From: Flavobacterium suaedae
Lineage (GTDB): Bacteria; Bacteroidota; Bacteroidia; Flavobacteriales; Flavobacteriaceae
DNA: 64,000 nucleotides
Assembly: GCF_014642915.1 (NCBI RefSeq)
Contig: NZ_BMJE01000004.1
Span: 248,001-312,000 of the forward strand
Reading direction: 5' to 3'
Notes under the pieces: model-generated
The model's input: the letters and a program-made list of their open reading frames with translations, nothing else
What the model was told of the DNA's origin: nothing
Database searches by the model: none
Shown: positions 17,740-26,707 of the stretch, one piece after another
Layout: every line of letters begins with the position of its first letter
Numbering within the stretch: position 1 is the stretch's first letter
Made by a program: the position numbers and the translations under genes

Positions 17740-17940
17740 CTAAGCTCTTCTCATCGCTCTTATTACAGCTCTGTTTCTGCGGTCGGCATACATACGGTTT
17801 AAGGAAGTTGCAGCCCATATAAAAGCAGGAATCCAGCCTATTAAGGTTATTTGTAATATAAGGCAAATTATTCCGCTGAGTAATTTCCCCTGTAAAATTA
17901 ATGACAGCCAAGGGAAAAAGAAGGCTATTACATATCTCAT
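17740..17940 (-). CDS. YqaE/Pmp3-family small membrane protein
   Basis: A 66-residue protein with two membrane segments: RYVIAFFFPWLSLILQGK and GIICLILQITLIGWIPAFIWAATSL. The order matches the Pmp3/UPF0057 proteolipid family (small stress-related membrane peptides), with a longer basic tail. It is encoded against the repair cluster, between helicase and pdeM, and its gene ends 10 bases from the helicase stop. A -7 match (TAAATTTG, 17970-17977) lies 30 bases before the start. Confidence 0.7.
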   Translation of the reverse strand: MRYVIAFFFPWLSLILQGKLLSGIICLILQITLIGWIPAFIWAATSLNRMYADRRNRAVIRAMRRA

Positions 17941-17969
17941 ACTATTCGGTTGATTTGATTGATGATATG

Positions 17970-17977
17970 CAAATTTA
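17970..17977 (-). promoter_or_regulatory. Candidate -7 element of the Pmp3-like gene
   Basis: Leftward TAAATTTG, identical to the elements before both tRNA genes in this window; 30 bases before the start codon. Confidence 0.45.
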
Positions 17978-18064
17978 TGAAAATGAATTGAAAAGTAGTT
18001 TTTGCACGTATTTCTACTAGCCTGTTAATTAATAATTAGCCTTTATAACTTTTTTGTTATTGTG

Positions 18065-18072
18065 TATTTTTG
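18065..18072 (+). promoter_or_regulatory. Candidate -7 element (TATTTTTG) of pdeM
   Basis: Match to TAnnTTTG ending 11 bases before the ATG at 18084. It puts the transcript start near 18079 and so argues against the in-frame ATG at 18054 as start codon. Confidence 0.45.
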
Positions 18073-18083
18073 CATTACTACTT

Positions 18084-18731
18084 ATGACATTAGAAATTAC
18101 CATTAACCATAACCATTTTATACTACACTACTCAGGGGCTATGTACTGGGCAGAACAAAGTATGTTGCTTATTAGTGACGTGCACCTGGGGAAGGTGTCG
18201 CACTTCCGTAAGCATGGGGCAGCCATACCGGATATTGCCAAGTATAAAAACTTCCGAAAGCTGGATGAGGTAGTAGAGTACTTCAATCCTGAAAAAATTT
18301 GTTTTTTGGGAGACCTTTTTCATAGTAGTTTAAATACAGAATGGGAACTGTTTGAAGAGTGGGTACACCGCATTCAAAAACCAATAGTATTGGTAGCAGG
18401 TAACCATGATATAATCCCCGTTAAAAAATTTGAAGCATTAAGGATAAATATTTGTAGTGAGTGGGTGCTTAACGGGTTTTTATTGGTACACCACCCTGAA
18501 GAGCGTGAAGGGTTTTTTACTATGTCTGGGCATATACATCCGGCTGTACAATTACAGGGAATGGGCAGGCAGCGAATGAAGTTGCCTTGTTTTTTCAGGA
18601 GTGAAAAACAAATGATACTTCCTGCATTTGGTGCGTTTACAGGGACATATATTATGCAGCCCGGTGAAAATGATAAAATTTACGGAATTATAAAAAATGA
18701 AGTGATAAAAATTAATGTAGAAAAGTTATAA
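18084..18731 (+). CDS. pdeM: Ligase-associated metallophosphoesterase PdeM
   Basis: A 215-residue calcineurin-like phosphoesterase with the full set of metal motifs: LLISDVHLGK, CFLGDLFHS, VLVAGNHD and MSGHIHPAVQL. The subfamily is the one that travels with the ligase/helicase/exonuclease set and is proposed to act in DNA damage response as an endonuclease or phosphodiesterase. The start at 18084 (MTLEITINHNHF) is preferred because an upstream in-frame ATG overlaps the promoter. It is separated from the helicase by the reversed Pmp3-like gene and has its own promoter. Confidence 0.88.
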   Translation: MTLEITINHNHFILHYSGAMYWAEQSMLLISDVHLGKVSHFRKHGAAIPDIAKYKNFRKLDEVVEYFNPEKICFLGDLFHSSLNTEWELFEEWVHRIQKPIVLVAGNHDIIPVKKFEALRINICSEWVLNGFLLVHHPEEREGFFTMSGHIHPAVQLQGMGRQRMKLPCFFRSEKQMILPAFGAFTGTYIMQPGENDKIYGIIKNEVIKINVEKL

Positions 18732-18841
18732 AAGTGTTTTCTTTAGCTTTTTTAGCCTAAAAACTATTTTTCCTTTATTTTTACCCCGCAATAATGCTTT
18801 TTTTATAAAAATATTCTCAAAGGATAAAACAAACACACTTT

Positions 18842-20236
18842 ATGTTTAAATCTCGCTATATAAACTTTCTTGCGCTTATTATTGTTTCGCTTACGGCGGT
18901 AATCTATGCTGTAGACTATTTATTTGATGCCGTGCCGGAAGGAGTTTCTACTTTTTTCAGATGGGCTTCGGTATTTGGAATAACATTATATGCTGTTAAA
19001 AAGAAAAGCCTTACCACTTGGATACTGGTATGCTTGATAATTGGAGCATGTGTTGGGTATGATTTTCCTGATGTCGCAGTAAACTTGCGTGTACTTAGTA
19101 AGATATTTTTAAAGCTGATTAAAACAATAGTTGGTCCGCTTATTTTTGCTACGCTGGTATATGGTATTGCAGGGCATAGCGATATAAAACAAGTGGGGAG
19201 AATGGGGTGGAAGTCCCTGTTGTACTTTGAAGTAGTAACCACCATAGCATTATTTATAGGAGTAGCTGCTATTAACCTTTTCCCTGTCGGTGAGGGTATT
19301 ATAGCACCAGCCGCAATGCATGACAATATTCAAGCCGCGGAGCCGCAAACTTGGCAACAGATAATACTTCATATTTTCCCGGAGAATATAGCGAAATCTA
19401 TGGCGGAAGGCGAGGTACTGCAAATAGTAGTTTTTAGTGTAATTTTTGGTCTTGGGCTTATTATGGTTCCTGAAAAGAAACGTAAGCCAATGGTTGATTT
19501 TACACAAAGTCTTTCGGAAGTAATGTTTAAGTTTACTAATATAGTAATGTACTTTGCCCCTATAGGTGTAGGTGCTGCAATGGCATATACGGTAGGACAT
19601 ATGGGACTCTCTATATTAGAAAACTTATTTGGGTTACTGTTCCTTTTATATGGTTCCCTTATAGTGTTTGCTTTGGCGGTACTTTTACCTATAGCTCTAT
19701 TGGCAAAAATACCTATTATATCATTCTTAAAGGCTATAAAACAACCTGTATCTATAGCATTTGCCACTACAAGTAGTGAGGCAGCTTTGCCACGTGCTAT
19801 GGAGGCTATGGAGAGTATAGGTGTACCTCGAAAAGTAGTATCGTTTGTAATGCCTATGGGGTACAGTTTTAACCTTGATGGTACTACACTTTACCTTTCG
19901 CTCGCCAGCATATTTGTAGCACAGGCAGCAGGTATAGATTTAAGCTTGGGAGAACAGCTTATTATGGTGTTTACCTTAATGGTTACCAGTAAAGGAGTAG
20001 CGGGAATACCACGTGCTTCGCTGGTTATACTTATGGGTACAGCAGCGTCATTTAACTTGCCTATATGGCCTATTATGGCGATATTGGGCATTGATGAACT
20101 TATGGATATGGCACGTACTTCTATAAATGTAATAGGGAATTGCTTGGCTTCTGCATTTATTGCTAAATGGGAAGGGGAGTTTGACCCTGACAGGGAAGAA
20201 GGTCCTGAAGTGTTTGAAGCAGAACCACAGAAATAG
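18842..20236 (+). CDS. Dicarboxylate/amino acid:cation symporter (DAACS family)
   Basis: A 464-residue SLC1/GltPh-type transporter with eight helices and the two re-entrant hairpins. HP1 carries TTSSEAALPRAMEAM, TM7 carries YSFNLDGTTLYLS (the NMDGT-like sodium site), and HP2 SKGVAGIPRASLVI, followed by DELMDMARTSINVIGN (the substrate-binding region). The last 20 residues are acidic. It probably imports C4-dicarboxylates or glutamate/aspartate with sodium or protons; the sequence alone does not tell which. Transcribed alone and followed by a strong terminator. Confidence 0.92.
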   Translation: MFKSRYINFLALIIVSLTAVIYAVDYLFDAVPEGVSTFFRWASVFGITLYAVKKKSLTTWILVCLIIGACVGYDFPDVAVNLRVLSKIFLKLIKTIVGPLIFATLVYGIAGHSDIKQVGRMGWKSLLYFEVVTTIALFIGVAAINLFPVGEGIIAPAAMHDNIQAAEPQTWQQIILHIFPENIAKSMAEGEVLQIVVFSVIFGLGLIMVPEKKRKPMVDFTQSLSEVMFKFTNIVMYFAPIGVGAAMAYTVGHMGLSILENLFGLLFLLYGSLIVFALAVLLPIALLAKIPIISFLKAIKQPVSIAFATTSSEAALPRAMEAMESIGVPRKVVSFVMPMGYSFNLDGTTLYLSLASIFVAQAAGIDLSLGEQLIMVFTLMVTSKGVAGIPRASLVILMGTAASFNLPIWPIMAILGIDELMDMARTSINVIGNCLASAFIAKWEGEFDPDREEGPEVFEAEPQK

Positions 20237-20255
20237 AAATATATTTTACAATAAT

Positions 20256-20287
20256 AAAAAAAGGAGATGCTGCGGTATCTCCTTTTT
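20256..20287 (+). terminator. Terminator of the symporter gene
   Basis: Stem AAAAAGGAGAT / ATCTCCTTTTT with loop GCTGCGGT and a T-tract, 20 bases after the stop codon. Confidence 0.85.
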
Positions 20288-20353
20288 TGTTAACTAATAA
20301 TACTTTTTTTGTTTATTAATTGATTTTTTTGTAAAATTTTAATTATTTTTTTA

Positions 20354-20383
20354 TTGAATGTTTTTATTGGAATCCTATATTTG
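20354..20383 (+). promoter_or_regulatory. Full Bacteroidetes-type promoter of the GT9 gene
   Basis: TTG at 20354-20356, 19 bases, then TATATTTG at 20376-20383. This matches both the -33 and -7 elements with standard spacing. Transcription should start near 20390. Confidence 0.65.
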
Positions 20384-20424
20384 CTACCAGAGGAAATTAA
20401 GGTTTTTAAAAGAAACGGGGAAGA

Positions 20425-21477
20425 ATGTCTAAACATGTAAATAGGCTAAGAAAGAAAATAATGCTTGGCCTAACTAAAAATGTTGGTAAATCAGCATTTG
20501 AAAAAGGAATTAATATTGAAAGAAATGACGTTAAGCGTGTCTTGATATGCAGACCTAACCACAGGTTAGGTAATATGCTACTCATCACACCTTTAGTACA
20601 GGAAGTTGAAGCTACTTTTCCTAACTGTACAATAGATGTTTTTGTAAAGGGTGGAGCAGCAATACCTATTTTTGAGAACTACACTACTATAGATAAAATA
20701 ATACGGCTTCCTAAAAAGCATTTTAGTCAATTACCACAATATATATCGCGTTGGGTAGGGCTAAAAACTAAAAAGTATGATATTGCAATTAATGTAAATG
20801 CAAAATCTTCATCAGGAAGACTCTCAACAAAAGCTGCAAGAGCAGATTTAAAATTCTTTGGAGATGTAGATAAAGAGTTTAAATCAAAATATAAAGACTA
20901 CAAGCATATAGCAAAATATCCGGTTTACAATTTCAGATATTTTGTTTCAAAATTGGGTATTCATGATACTTTAGATGCTCCTATACCAAGTCTAAACTTA
21001 AAACTTAGTGAACAGGAGAGAACAAACGGAAAGAAAAAACTGGATGAACTGGTAGACACTACTAAAGAAACAATTTGCATATTTACCTATGCAACAGGGG
21101 CTAAATGTTATGAAACTCAGTGGTGGAAAGAATGCTATAAACAACTAAAAGCAAATTTTAGTGAGTATAATATATTAGAGATTTTACCTGTAGAAAATGT
21201 ATCTCAGATAGATTTTGAAGCCCCTTCCTTTTATAGTAAAGATGTTCGAGAAATAGCTTCGGTAATAGCTAACTCAAAAGTATTTGTGGGTGCTGATAGC
21301 GGAATGATGCATTTAGCAAGTGCCTCTCAGGCTCCTACCATAGGTTTGTTCTCATGTACTGATACAGAAGTGTATGAACCGTACGGAAATAGAAGTACCA
21401 GTGTGAAGGTTACGAAACCCGAAGATGTGCATAAATGCATACATGCAGTAGCTAATGTGTTGAAGCAAAAAGAATAA
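20425..21477 (+). CDS. Glycosyltransferase family 9 (heptosyltransferase-like)
   Basis: A 350-residue GT-B enzyme. The N-terminal half begins with VLICRPNHRLGNMLLITPLVQEVEATFP, the typical GT9 nucleotide-sugar fold start with the GDxL-like GNML; the C-terminal half carries VFVGADSGMMHLASASQAPTIGLFS, the GT9 donor-binding loop. It probably adds a heptose or similar sugar to LPS core or other envelope glycan at the cytoplasmic face. The first ~28 residues are a basic extension. No other polysaccharide genes are adjacent. Confidence 0.85.
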   Translation: MSKHVNRLRKKIMLGLTKNVGKSAFEKGINIERNDVKRVLICRPNHRLGNMLLITPLVQEVEATFPNCTIDVFVKGGAAIPIFENYTTIDKIIRLPKKHFSQLPQYISRWVGLKTKKYDIAINVNAKSSSGRLSTKAARADLKFFGDVDKEFKSKYKDYKHIAKYPVYNFRYFVSKLGIHDTLDAPIPSLNLKLSEQERTNGKKKLDELVDTTKETICIFTYATGAKCYETQWWKECYKQLKANFSEYNILEILPVENVSQIDFEAPSFYSKDVREIASVIANSKVFVGADSGMMHLASASQAPTIGLFSCTDTEVYEPYGNRSTSVKVTKPEDVHKCIHAVANVLKQKE

Positions 21478-21541
21478 GTTAATTAAAAGTTGAATATATA
21501 GCCAATATGTAATAATTTTACCCACGCAAAAGAGAAGGATT

Positions 21542-22177
21542 GTGTTTGGGAAACATAAAATATTACTGGCTGACGATCATAGTGTTGTAAGACGCGGTGT
21601 AGCTCTGATTTTGAAAGAATCACTTTCGGATATTGAGATACATCATGCTGCAGATTTTCCCGGAGTTATATCTAAACTAAAAACTACTGAAATAGATTTA
21701 TTAGTGTTGGATATAAATTTACCAGGAGGGAATACTGTACTTATGGTTGAAAGAGTAAAAGCAATTCAGCCTTCTTTAAAAGTACTTATATTTTCTGCAT
21801 TTGACGAAGAGCAGTTTGCATTACGATATATACATGCGGGTGCAGACGGTTATCTTAATAAACTTTCGGCAGAAGAAAAAATTACTGAAGCAGCAATAAC
21901 CATTTTGGAGGGAGAAAAGTATATAAGTGAAAAAGTAAAAAATAAAATATTTGAAAATACACTTAATAATACTCCGCACAATCCTTTAGAAACGTTATCA
22001 GACAGAGAGATGGAAGTTGCAGCTTTATTAGCTAACGGCGACGGGAATCTGGAAATAGCAAACAAGCTGAATATTCAAATGTCTACAGTTAGCACATACA
22101 AACACCGTATTTTTGAAAAACTTAATGTAAATAATTTAGTTTCTTTGGTGGAGAAGTATAAGTTGTATAGCGAATAG
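21542..22177 (+). CDS. NarL/FixJ-type response regulator
   Basis: A 211-residue response regulator. The receiver domain has the acidic pocket LLADDHS (11-12), the phosphorylation site Asp57 in LVLDINLPGG and the conserved Lys in YLNKLSAEE. The C-terminal LuxR HTH is LSDREMEVAALLANGDGNLEIANKLNIQMSTVSTYKHRIFEKLNV. The start codon is GTG with an AGAAGGA-like site just upstream; no in-frame ATG fits. It ends two bases from the convergent sensor kinase gene, its likely partner. Confidence 0.9.
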   Translation: MFGKHKILLADDHSVVRRGVALILKESLSDIEIHHAADFPGVISKLKTTEIDLLVLDINLPGGNTVLMVERVKAIQPSLKVLIFSAFDEEQFALRYIHAGADGYLNKLSAEEKITEAAITILEGEKYISEKVKNKIFENTLNNTPHNPLETLSDREMEVAALLANGDGNLEIANKLNIQMSTVSTYKHRIFEKLNVNNLVSLVEKYKLYSE

Positions 22178-22179
22178 TT

Positions 22180-25100
22180 TTACTTTAATGTTATCTTCAC
22201 TTCTGTACCTGCATCTTCTATAGAGTTTATAACCATTTTAGCATCCATTATAATTAAAAGTTCAGCAATAATTTGTAATCCCATACCGCTTTGCATTGTT
22301 TGGTTTTTGTTATTACTGTCAGACGTTTCTGCAATCATTTCATTATAAAGTTCTGTTTGCTCCTTACTCATACCCCTTCCGGTGTCTTTTATTGATAGAA
22401 TGGTTTCTGCCTTATTTTCAACAGCACTAAATATAATTTTATCGTGGTGGTAGGTGTTTTTTAACGCATTATCCATTAGGTTGTGTATTACTATAGATAG
22501 TAAGTGCCTGTTAACATTTACAGTAATATCACTACTTATGTTATTTATAAGTTCAACTTCTTTATGAGAAGCGAGCGTTTGGAAGAAGTTAATTTTTTCG
22601 TTAACCAGTTCTTTTAAGCAAAACGGAACGCTGGCTATATTTTTATCAATTTGCTTACTATATTCTAAAAATTCATCAACAAAAGCATATAGTTGAGAAG
22701 ATGAGGTATATATAGACTCTACATCTTCTTTAAGGGCGCTATCTTTACCATCCATATTGTTGTATACATAACGTCCTGTTATAGCCATAAACTTTAGTGG
22801 TGTCTTTATGTCGTGTGTTATGGTTTTAATTAATTTTTTGTGACTTTCGTTTTGTGCAGAAAGATTGTTTTTAGTTTTTCGCAGGGTAGTTATAGTGTTA
22901 CGCAGTTGTGCAGTTTGCAATGTTACTTTTCTTTCCAGCATTATATTACGATATTGTATATAGCGTAATCTCATTTTAAAAAGTATTAGTAAAATAATAC
23001 TTCCTGTTATGGCAACTAAAACTTTAAACCATAGCGTTTGCCAAAAAGCCGGCACCACAGTAAAGTTTATGCTTTTATACATGTAGTTAGATTCAAAACC
23101 TGTCAGCTTTCGGGCTGTAAGTGTATAATTGCCGGGTGGCAGGGTAGAAAAAGCTACATAATTATTGGTTAGAGATGCCCAGTTTTGCGATACAGGTCCG
23201 GTTAGTTGAGTTTCTATATCCTGATTATAATGATTTCCGTAAAAGGGACTGGTAACAAAAAACTTAGCTCTCCCAAATTTACGGTTTAGTTGCAGGGCGT
23301 TTACTTTTATAATGCTGTCATCAACTTCAACATTATCAATAAAAATCTCATTATCCGGTTTTTCAATAGGAACCTCGTCAGGATTAAAATATACTAATCC
23401 GTCCATGGAGGGTAAGTATATAAAATCATTTATATATAATCCGCAAGGTTTACAGCCACCATTAAACTCATTAGTATTAAAACCGGAGTCTTTATTGTAA
23501 TAATAGTAGTAAATACTATTCTTTTTTCCTGAGGCATACTCAACCAGTTGTTTCTTTTTTACTCTGAAAAGCCCTCTGTTTGTAGATATCCAGAAAAAAC
23601 CGTTTTTATCTTCAATAATACAGTGAGAGGATAGCAAGTATTTGTTTTTGTCAAGAGGAAAATTAGTAATCTTGCCATCTTTATATAAAAACAATCCTTT
23701 TGTGTAGGTAGCCAGCCATATATAATTATTATCATCAAAAATAACATCCCTTATATGAGCATTTTCAAAACCGGGTATTTCCTCTACAGTATTATTTTTA
23801 AGATTCATTTTTACTAAACCATTGCGTGAGCCTACCCATAACTCCTTGTTATTTGCACTATAAATAGCTGAAGCACCATTTTTAAGCTTTTTATATAGTT
23901 TAGGTTTAACATTTTTTTCCTTAGTGTTAATCACATACAGCGATCCGTTCCTTTCCTCATTAACAGAGTTTACTGTGGCTACCCAAATTTTTCCATCATA
24001 GCTTTTAGAAAGGGTAGAGATATAGCTGTCTAACTTCCAGTGGTTGTAATCTTTATATCCTGATTTTTTTTTGAAATGATATAGGTTTATAAAACTTTTT
24101 ACCCATATATCTTCATTATCATCTATAATTATACAGTACTTGTCGTTATACTCCCCAATGGGGATACTGCCAATATATTTTCCATTTTTAAAAATGCTGC
24201 CTGTTGAGGCCAAAACTTTACCTTCTTTAAAATCAACAAGCCCATAATAAACCCCGTCGACTCCTCTTTCCATTTTAAAAGGGGAACCTGTAGTTATAAA
24301 CTCTCTTTTTTTTACAACAAGAAATCCTTTGTTACTACTGCCTAAGTATAGGTTTTTATTATTTTCATTATAATAGATAGAAGTGATATTGTGTGTGGAG
24401 TCAAAATCAGTATAAATAAGTTCAGTATGTAGCAGGTTATCTTTTTCTTTAACTATGTATAGATTTTTACCGGAAACTAAAAATACCTGTTCGGAAGTTT
24501 CATTAGTGTAGACCTTATAGTCTTTTAAGGGGAGATTTCTAAAAGTATTAGTAGTGCTTCCGTTTTTAGTTAAATGTATATAATTGTTGTTTTTTCCCTT
24601 TAAGTATAGTTTGCCTGATATACCGAAAAACTGTAAACTATCGGCGGGGGGTATGTAAGCATACTTGCTTTTAAGATTATATTCAAGGTCATATTGGCGA
24701 ATAGAGTCATTCCCAATAATGTAAGTAGTATTGTTACCTGAAGCGAGTCTGAAAACATGACCTTTTTGTGCATAATGTAAACCTAAACGGAATTCAACAT
24801 TCCATTTAAATTGCCCCTTATTAACTTTAATAGGTGGAGAGACTCTTGGGGTATCTATGTTTACAGTTCTTTCGCGTATAACTAAAAACTGATGAGAGCC
24901 GTTTAGGATAGTAATACTATCATTACTAACAGAACCTCCAAACACATACATCCTGTCTGAAACGAGGTTGTTAATATTTGAACTGTTGAATATTTTAAAA
25001 TTTTTACCGTCAAACCGTATAATACCACTTTCTGTAGAAAGCCAAATAAAACCATACTTGTCAGGTGTTATAGATTTAACACTGTTTTGGGGTAGGTAAT

Positions 25101-25200
25101 TATTGTCAGCTGAGTACCACTGGGTGTGGTATGCCTCCTGCCCTTTACAGAATACTGTAAATAACAAGAATACTATAAAAATATATTGAGAACTCCTCAT
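22180..25200 (-). CDS. Sensor histidine kinase with Reg_prop propeller and Y_Y_Y domain
   Basis: A 1006-residue membrane kinase. A signal peptide is followed by a ~600-residue periplasmic region with Reg_prop-type beta-propeller units (YGFIWLSTESGIIRF, NNYIWLATYTKGLFLY, NGFFWISTNRGLFRV), then a Y_Y_Y domain (LPPGNYTLTARKL), one membrane helix near 724-745, a coiled coil, HisKA with phospho-acceptor His796 in ITHDIKTPLKFM, and HATPase_c with NLMDNALKNT and DTGRGMSKEQ. It resembles the hybrid two-component systems of Bacteroidetes but has no fused receiver or AraC domain. It probably signals to the NarL-type regulator encoded convergently, 2 bases away. Confidence 0.92.
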   Translation of the reverse strand: MRSSQYIFIVFLLFTVFCKGQEAYHTQWYSADNNYLPQNSVKSITPDKYGFIWLSTESGIIRFDGKNFKIFNSSNINNLVSDRMYVFGGSVSNDSITILNGSHQFLVIRERTVNIDTPRVSPPIKVNKGQFKWNVEFRLGLHYAQKGHVFRLASGNNTTYIIGNDSIRQYDLEYNLKSKYAYIPPADSLQFFGISGKLYLKGKNNNYIHLTKNGSTTNTFRNLPLKDYKVYTNETSEQVFLVSGKNLYIVKEKDNLLHTELIYTDFDSTHNITSIYYNENNKNLYLGSSNKGFLVVKKREFITTGSPFKMERGVDGVYYGLVDFKEGKVLASTGSIFKNGKYIGSIPIGEYNDKYCIIIDDNEDIWVKSFINLYHFKKKSGYKDYNHWKLDSYISTLSKSYDGKIWVATVNSVNEERNGSLYVINTKEKNVKPKLYKKLKNGASAIYSANNKELWVGSRNGLVKMNLKNNTVEEIPGFENAHIRDVIFDDNNYIWLATYTKGLFLYKDGKITNFPLDKNKYLLSSHCIIEDKNGFFWISTNRGLFRVKKKQLVEYASGKKNSIYYYYYNKDSGFNTNEFNGGCKPCGLYINDFIYLPSMDGLVYFNPDEVPIEKPDNEIFIDNVEVDDSIIKVNALQLNRKFGRAKFFVTSPFYGNHYNQDIETQLTGPVSQNWASLTNNYVAFSTLPPGNYTLTARKLTGFESNYMYKSINFTVVPAFWQTLWFKVLVAITGSIILLILFKMRLRYIQYRNIMLERKVTLQTAQLRNTITTLRKTKNNLSAQNESHKKLIKTITHDIKTPLKFMAITGRYVYNNMDGKDSALKEDVESIYTSSSQLYAFVDEFLEYSKQIDKNIASVPFCLKELVNEKINFFQTLASHKEVELINNISSDITVNVNRHLLSIVIHNLMDNALKNTYHHDKIIFSAVENKAETILSIKDTGRGMSKEQTELYNEMIAETSDSNNKNQTMQSGMGLQIIAELLIIMDAKMVINSIEDAGTEVKITLK

Positions 25201-25333
25201 TATAGTTTTTATGGAAGGTTGTTATAGATGTTTGAAACGAAAATATGCAAAATATAGATATTAAAAATGTGTTGTAGTAATAATTCTACAAGGGTATTAA
25301 AAATTCTTTACAGCGATATGTAATAGTTAGATA

Positions 25334-25341
25334 TATATTTG
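25334..25341 (+). promoter_or_regulatory. Candidate -7 element (TATATTTG) of the 25.35-kb RNA
   Basis: Exact match to TAnnTTTG with no ORF start close by; it would start transcription near 25348. Confidence 0.45.
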
Positions 25342-25347
25342 CATCAT

Positions 25348-25432
25348 AGATTTTCGTCCCCCCGAAAATGCCTTTTTAGTAAAAGTTGCGACAAGAAGAT
25401 GTGCTCAATCCCAAGAGCGCATCTTTCTTATT
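25348..25432 (+). ncRNA. Candidate two-hairpin small RNA with C-rich loops
   Basis: Between the -7 element and a T-rich stretch lie two hairpins without coding potential: ATTTTCG / CGAAAAT with loop TCCCCC (25350-25370 region), and a terminator stem AAGATGTGCTC / GAGCGCATCTT (25396-25425, one T-G pair) with loop AATCCCAA, followed by TCTTATTTTTAT. Promoter, two hairpins and terminator in about 85 bases are the layout of a free-standing sRNA. It could alternatively be the leader or attenuator of the 50-residue ORF at 25452. Confidence 0.5.
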
Positions 25433-25451
25433 TTTATATAATTATAATACT

Positions 25452-25604
25452 ATGAAACGGCTTATAAATATACTTTATACTATTTACAAACCTTTTTCAA
25501 AGGATAATATCTCCCAGGGGTATATTTCTGAAAAGAAGGGCTTTTATGGTCTTGCAGGGAGCTTTTTTATTATTCTTTTAATTTTGGTTTTTGTGTGGCT
25601 ATAG
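25452..25604 (+). CDS. Small hypothetical membrane protein (50 aa)
   Basis: MKRLINILYTIYKP, a short polar part, then one C-terminal membrane helix (AGSFFIILLILVFVWL). The ATG at 25452 is chosen because the longer reading from a TTG at 25386 runs through the hairpin upstream. No family is recognised. A single-helix small protein is plausible but coding is not proven. Confidence 0.4.
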   Translation: MKRLINILYTIYKPFSKDNISQGYISEKKGFYGLAGSFFIILLILVFVWL

Positions 25605-25849
25605 TGGGTAATACTCTCTGAGAGCTTAAATTGCTAATTGTTCTGGTCAGGCTTCTTAAAGTAACCCCAAGGTAATTAGCAATACCATTTTTATGGATTA
25701 ATTTTAGTAGCTATACCCTAGCTTGTAAAATACCTGTAATAAAGGCAGGATATAGTCAGAGTAATACAGTAGAATCTAAAGTAAGCTCTATAAAAAGGGT
25801 TCGGAAATAGTATGAGATTATACTGAAAACTAGCTTTAAGCAGACTTTT

Positions 25850-26662
25850 TTATTCTTTTTGCCCGGCAATCATCATGTGCGGGCTTAAAGATAATATATC
25901 GGGATTTGATTCCGTTTTTTGAATCAGTTCAAGCAAGTTCTGCTTCTTTTTAGGAGAAAACCAGCTTTCAAAAAAGTTTTTATCTAACCAGCCCATACCT
26001 TCTACGGCAAAAATACCTTTAACCGTAAAACCTGATTCTTCAACTTCCTGCTTAAGTATTTCGGGACGGTGAAAATAAGCAGGGCCTAACATGCCGGGAA
26101 ACTTTACGGGCGGATTATGCATTCCTGTAGAAATTTCTTCGCTGCACATACTGAATATCTCAGGGTTATGCAGCATACCGCTTTGTAAAGCAGCAAGGGT
26201 AGAGGCTGTATAGTTTATAGCAAACCCTACAACAATTCCGTTTGGTTTGCACACCCTGTAGGCTTCCTTTAAAGCCTGTATACGGTCGCTTTCCTTTTGT
26301 AAATGGTACAATGGACCATGAAGTATTACTACATCAAAACTATTGTCTTGTAATGGTAGTTTACCAGCTTCACCTATTATAGCTTTAAATGGTTTTTTAC
26401 ATTTTCTAGCCTTTTTCTCAGCAGCAGTTATATGTTTAGTTACAGGGTCTATTAATGTTACCTGATGCCCTAAATTACTTAACCATGAGGCATAGTGCCC
26501 TGTGCCTCCACCTACATCGGCAATATGGCTGCTCTTGTTTGAAATAAATCGGGAAATGAGTTCTTTATTACGTTCAAACTCCAGTGGTCCTAGCCCCAAC
26601 TGTAATCGGGAGTCCTCATCACTTTTATTGTAGAAGTCTATAACTTTTTTATCGAGCTGCAT
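25850..26662 (-). CDS. Class I SAM-dependent methyltransferase
   Basis: A 270-residue methyltransferase. Motif I is IADVGGGTGHYASWL (about 47-61), the acidic end of strand 2 is VTLIDPVT, motif post-II FDVVILHGPLYHLQ and KPNGIVVGFAI follow, the common layout of Methyltransf_11/25 enzymes acting on small molecules. Substrate unknown. It stands alone between the small membrane protein and the SDR gene, transcribed leftward. Confidence 0.8.
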   Translation of the reverse strand: MQLDKKVIDFYNKSDEDSRLQLGLGPLEFERNKELISRFISNKSSHIADVGGGTGHYASWLSNLGHQVTLIDPVTKHITAAEKKARKCKKPFKAIIGEAGKLPLQDNSFDVVILHGPLYHLQKESDRIQALKEAYRVCKPNGIVVGFAINYTASTLAALQSGMLHNPEIFSMCSEEISTGMHNPPVKFPGMLGPAYFHRPEILKQEVEESGFTVKGIFAVEGMGWLDKNFFESWFSPKKKQNLLELIQKTESNPDILSLSPHMMIAGQKE

Positions 26663-26707
26663 AAATAATTGTAAAGCAGTAAATGTATTATTTTTATTAA
26701 AATAATA

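Noticed and set aside
18054..18083. Earlier ATG as start of pdeM
   Set aside because: The extra residues (LLCIFALLLM) overlap a TATTTTTG promoter element and are not part of the phosphoesterase fold.
22180..25200. Hybrid two-component system of the Bacteroides polysaccharide-utilisation type
   Set aside because: The kinase has no fused receiver or AraC domain, and no SusC/SusD or glycoside hydrolase genes are in the window.
25386..25604. 72-residue reading from a TTG start
   Set aside because: Its first 22 codons run through the terminator hairpin at 25396-25425; the ATG at 25452 is a better start.
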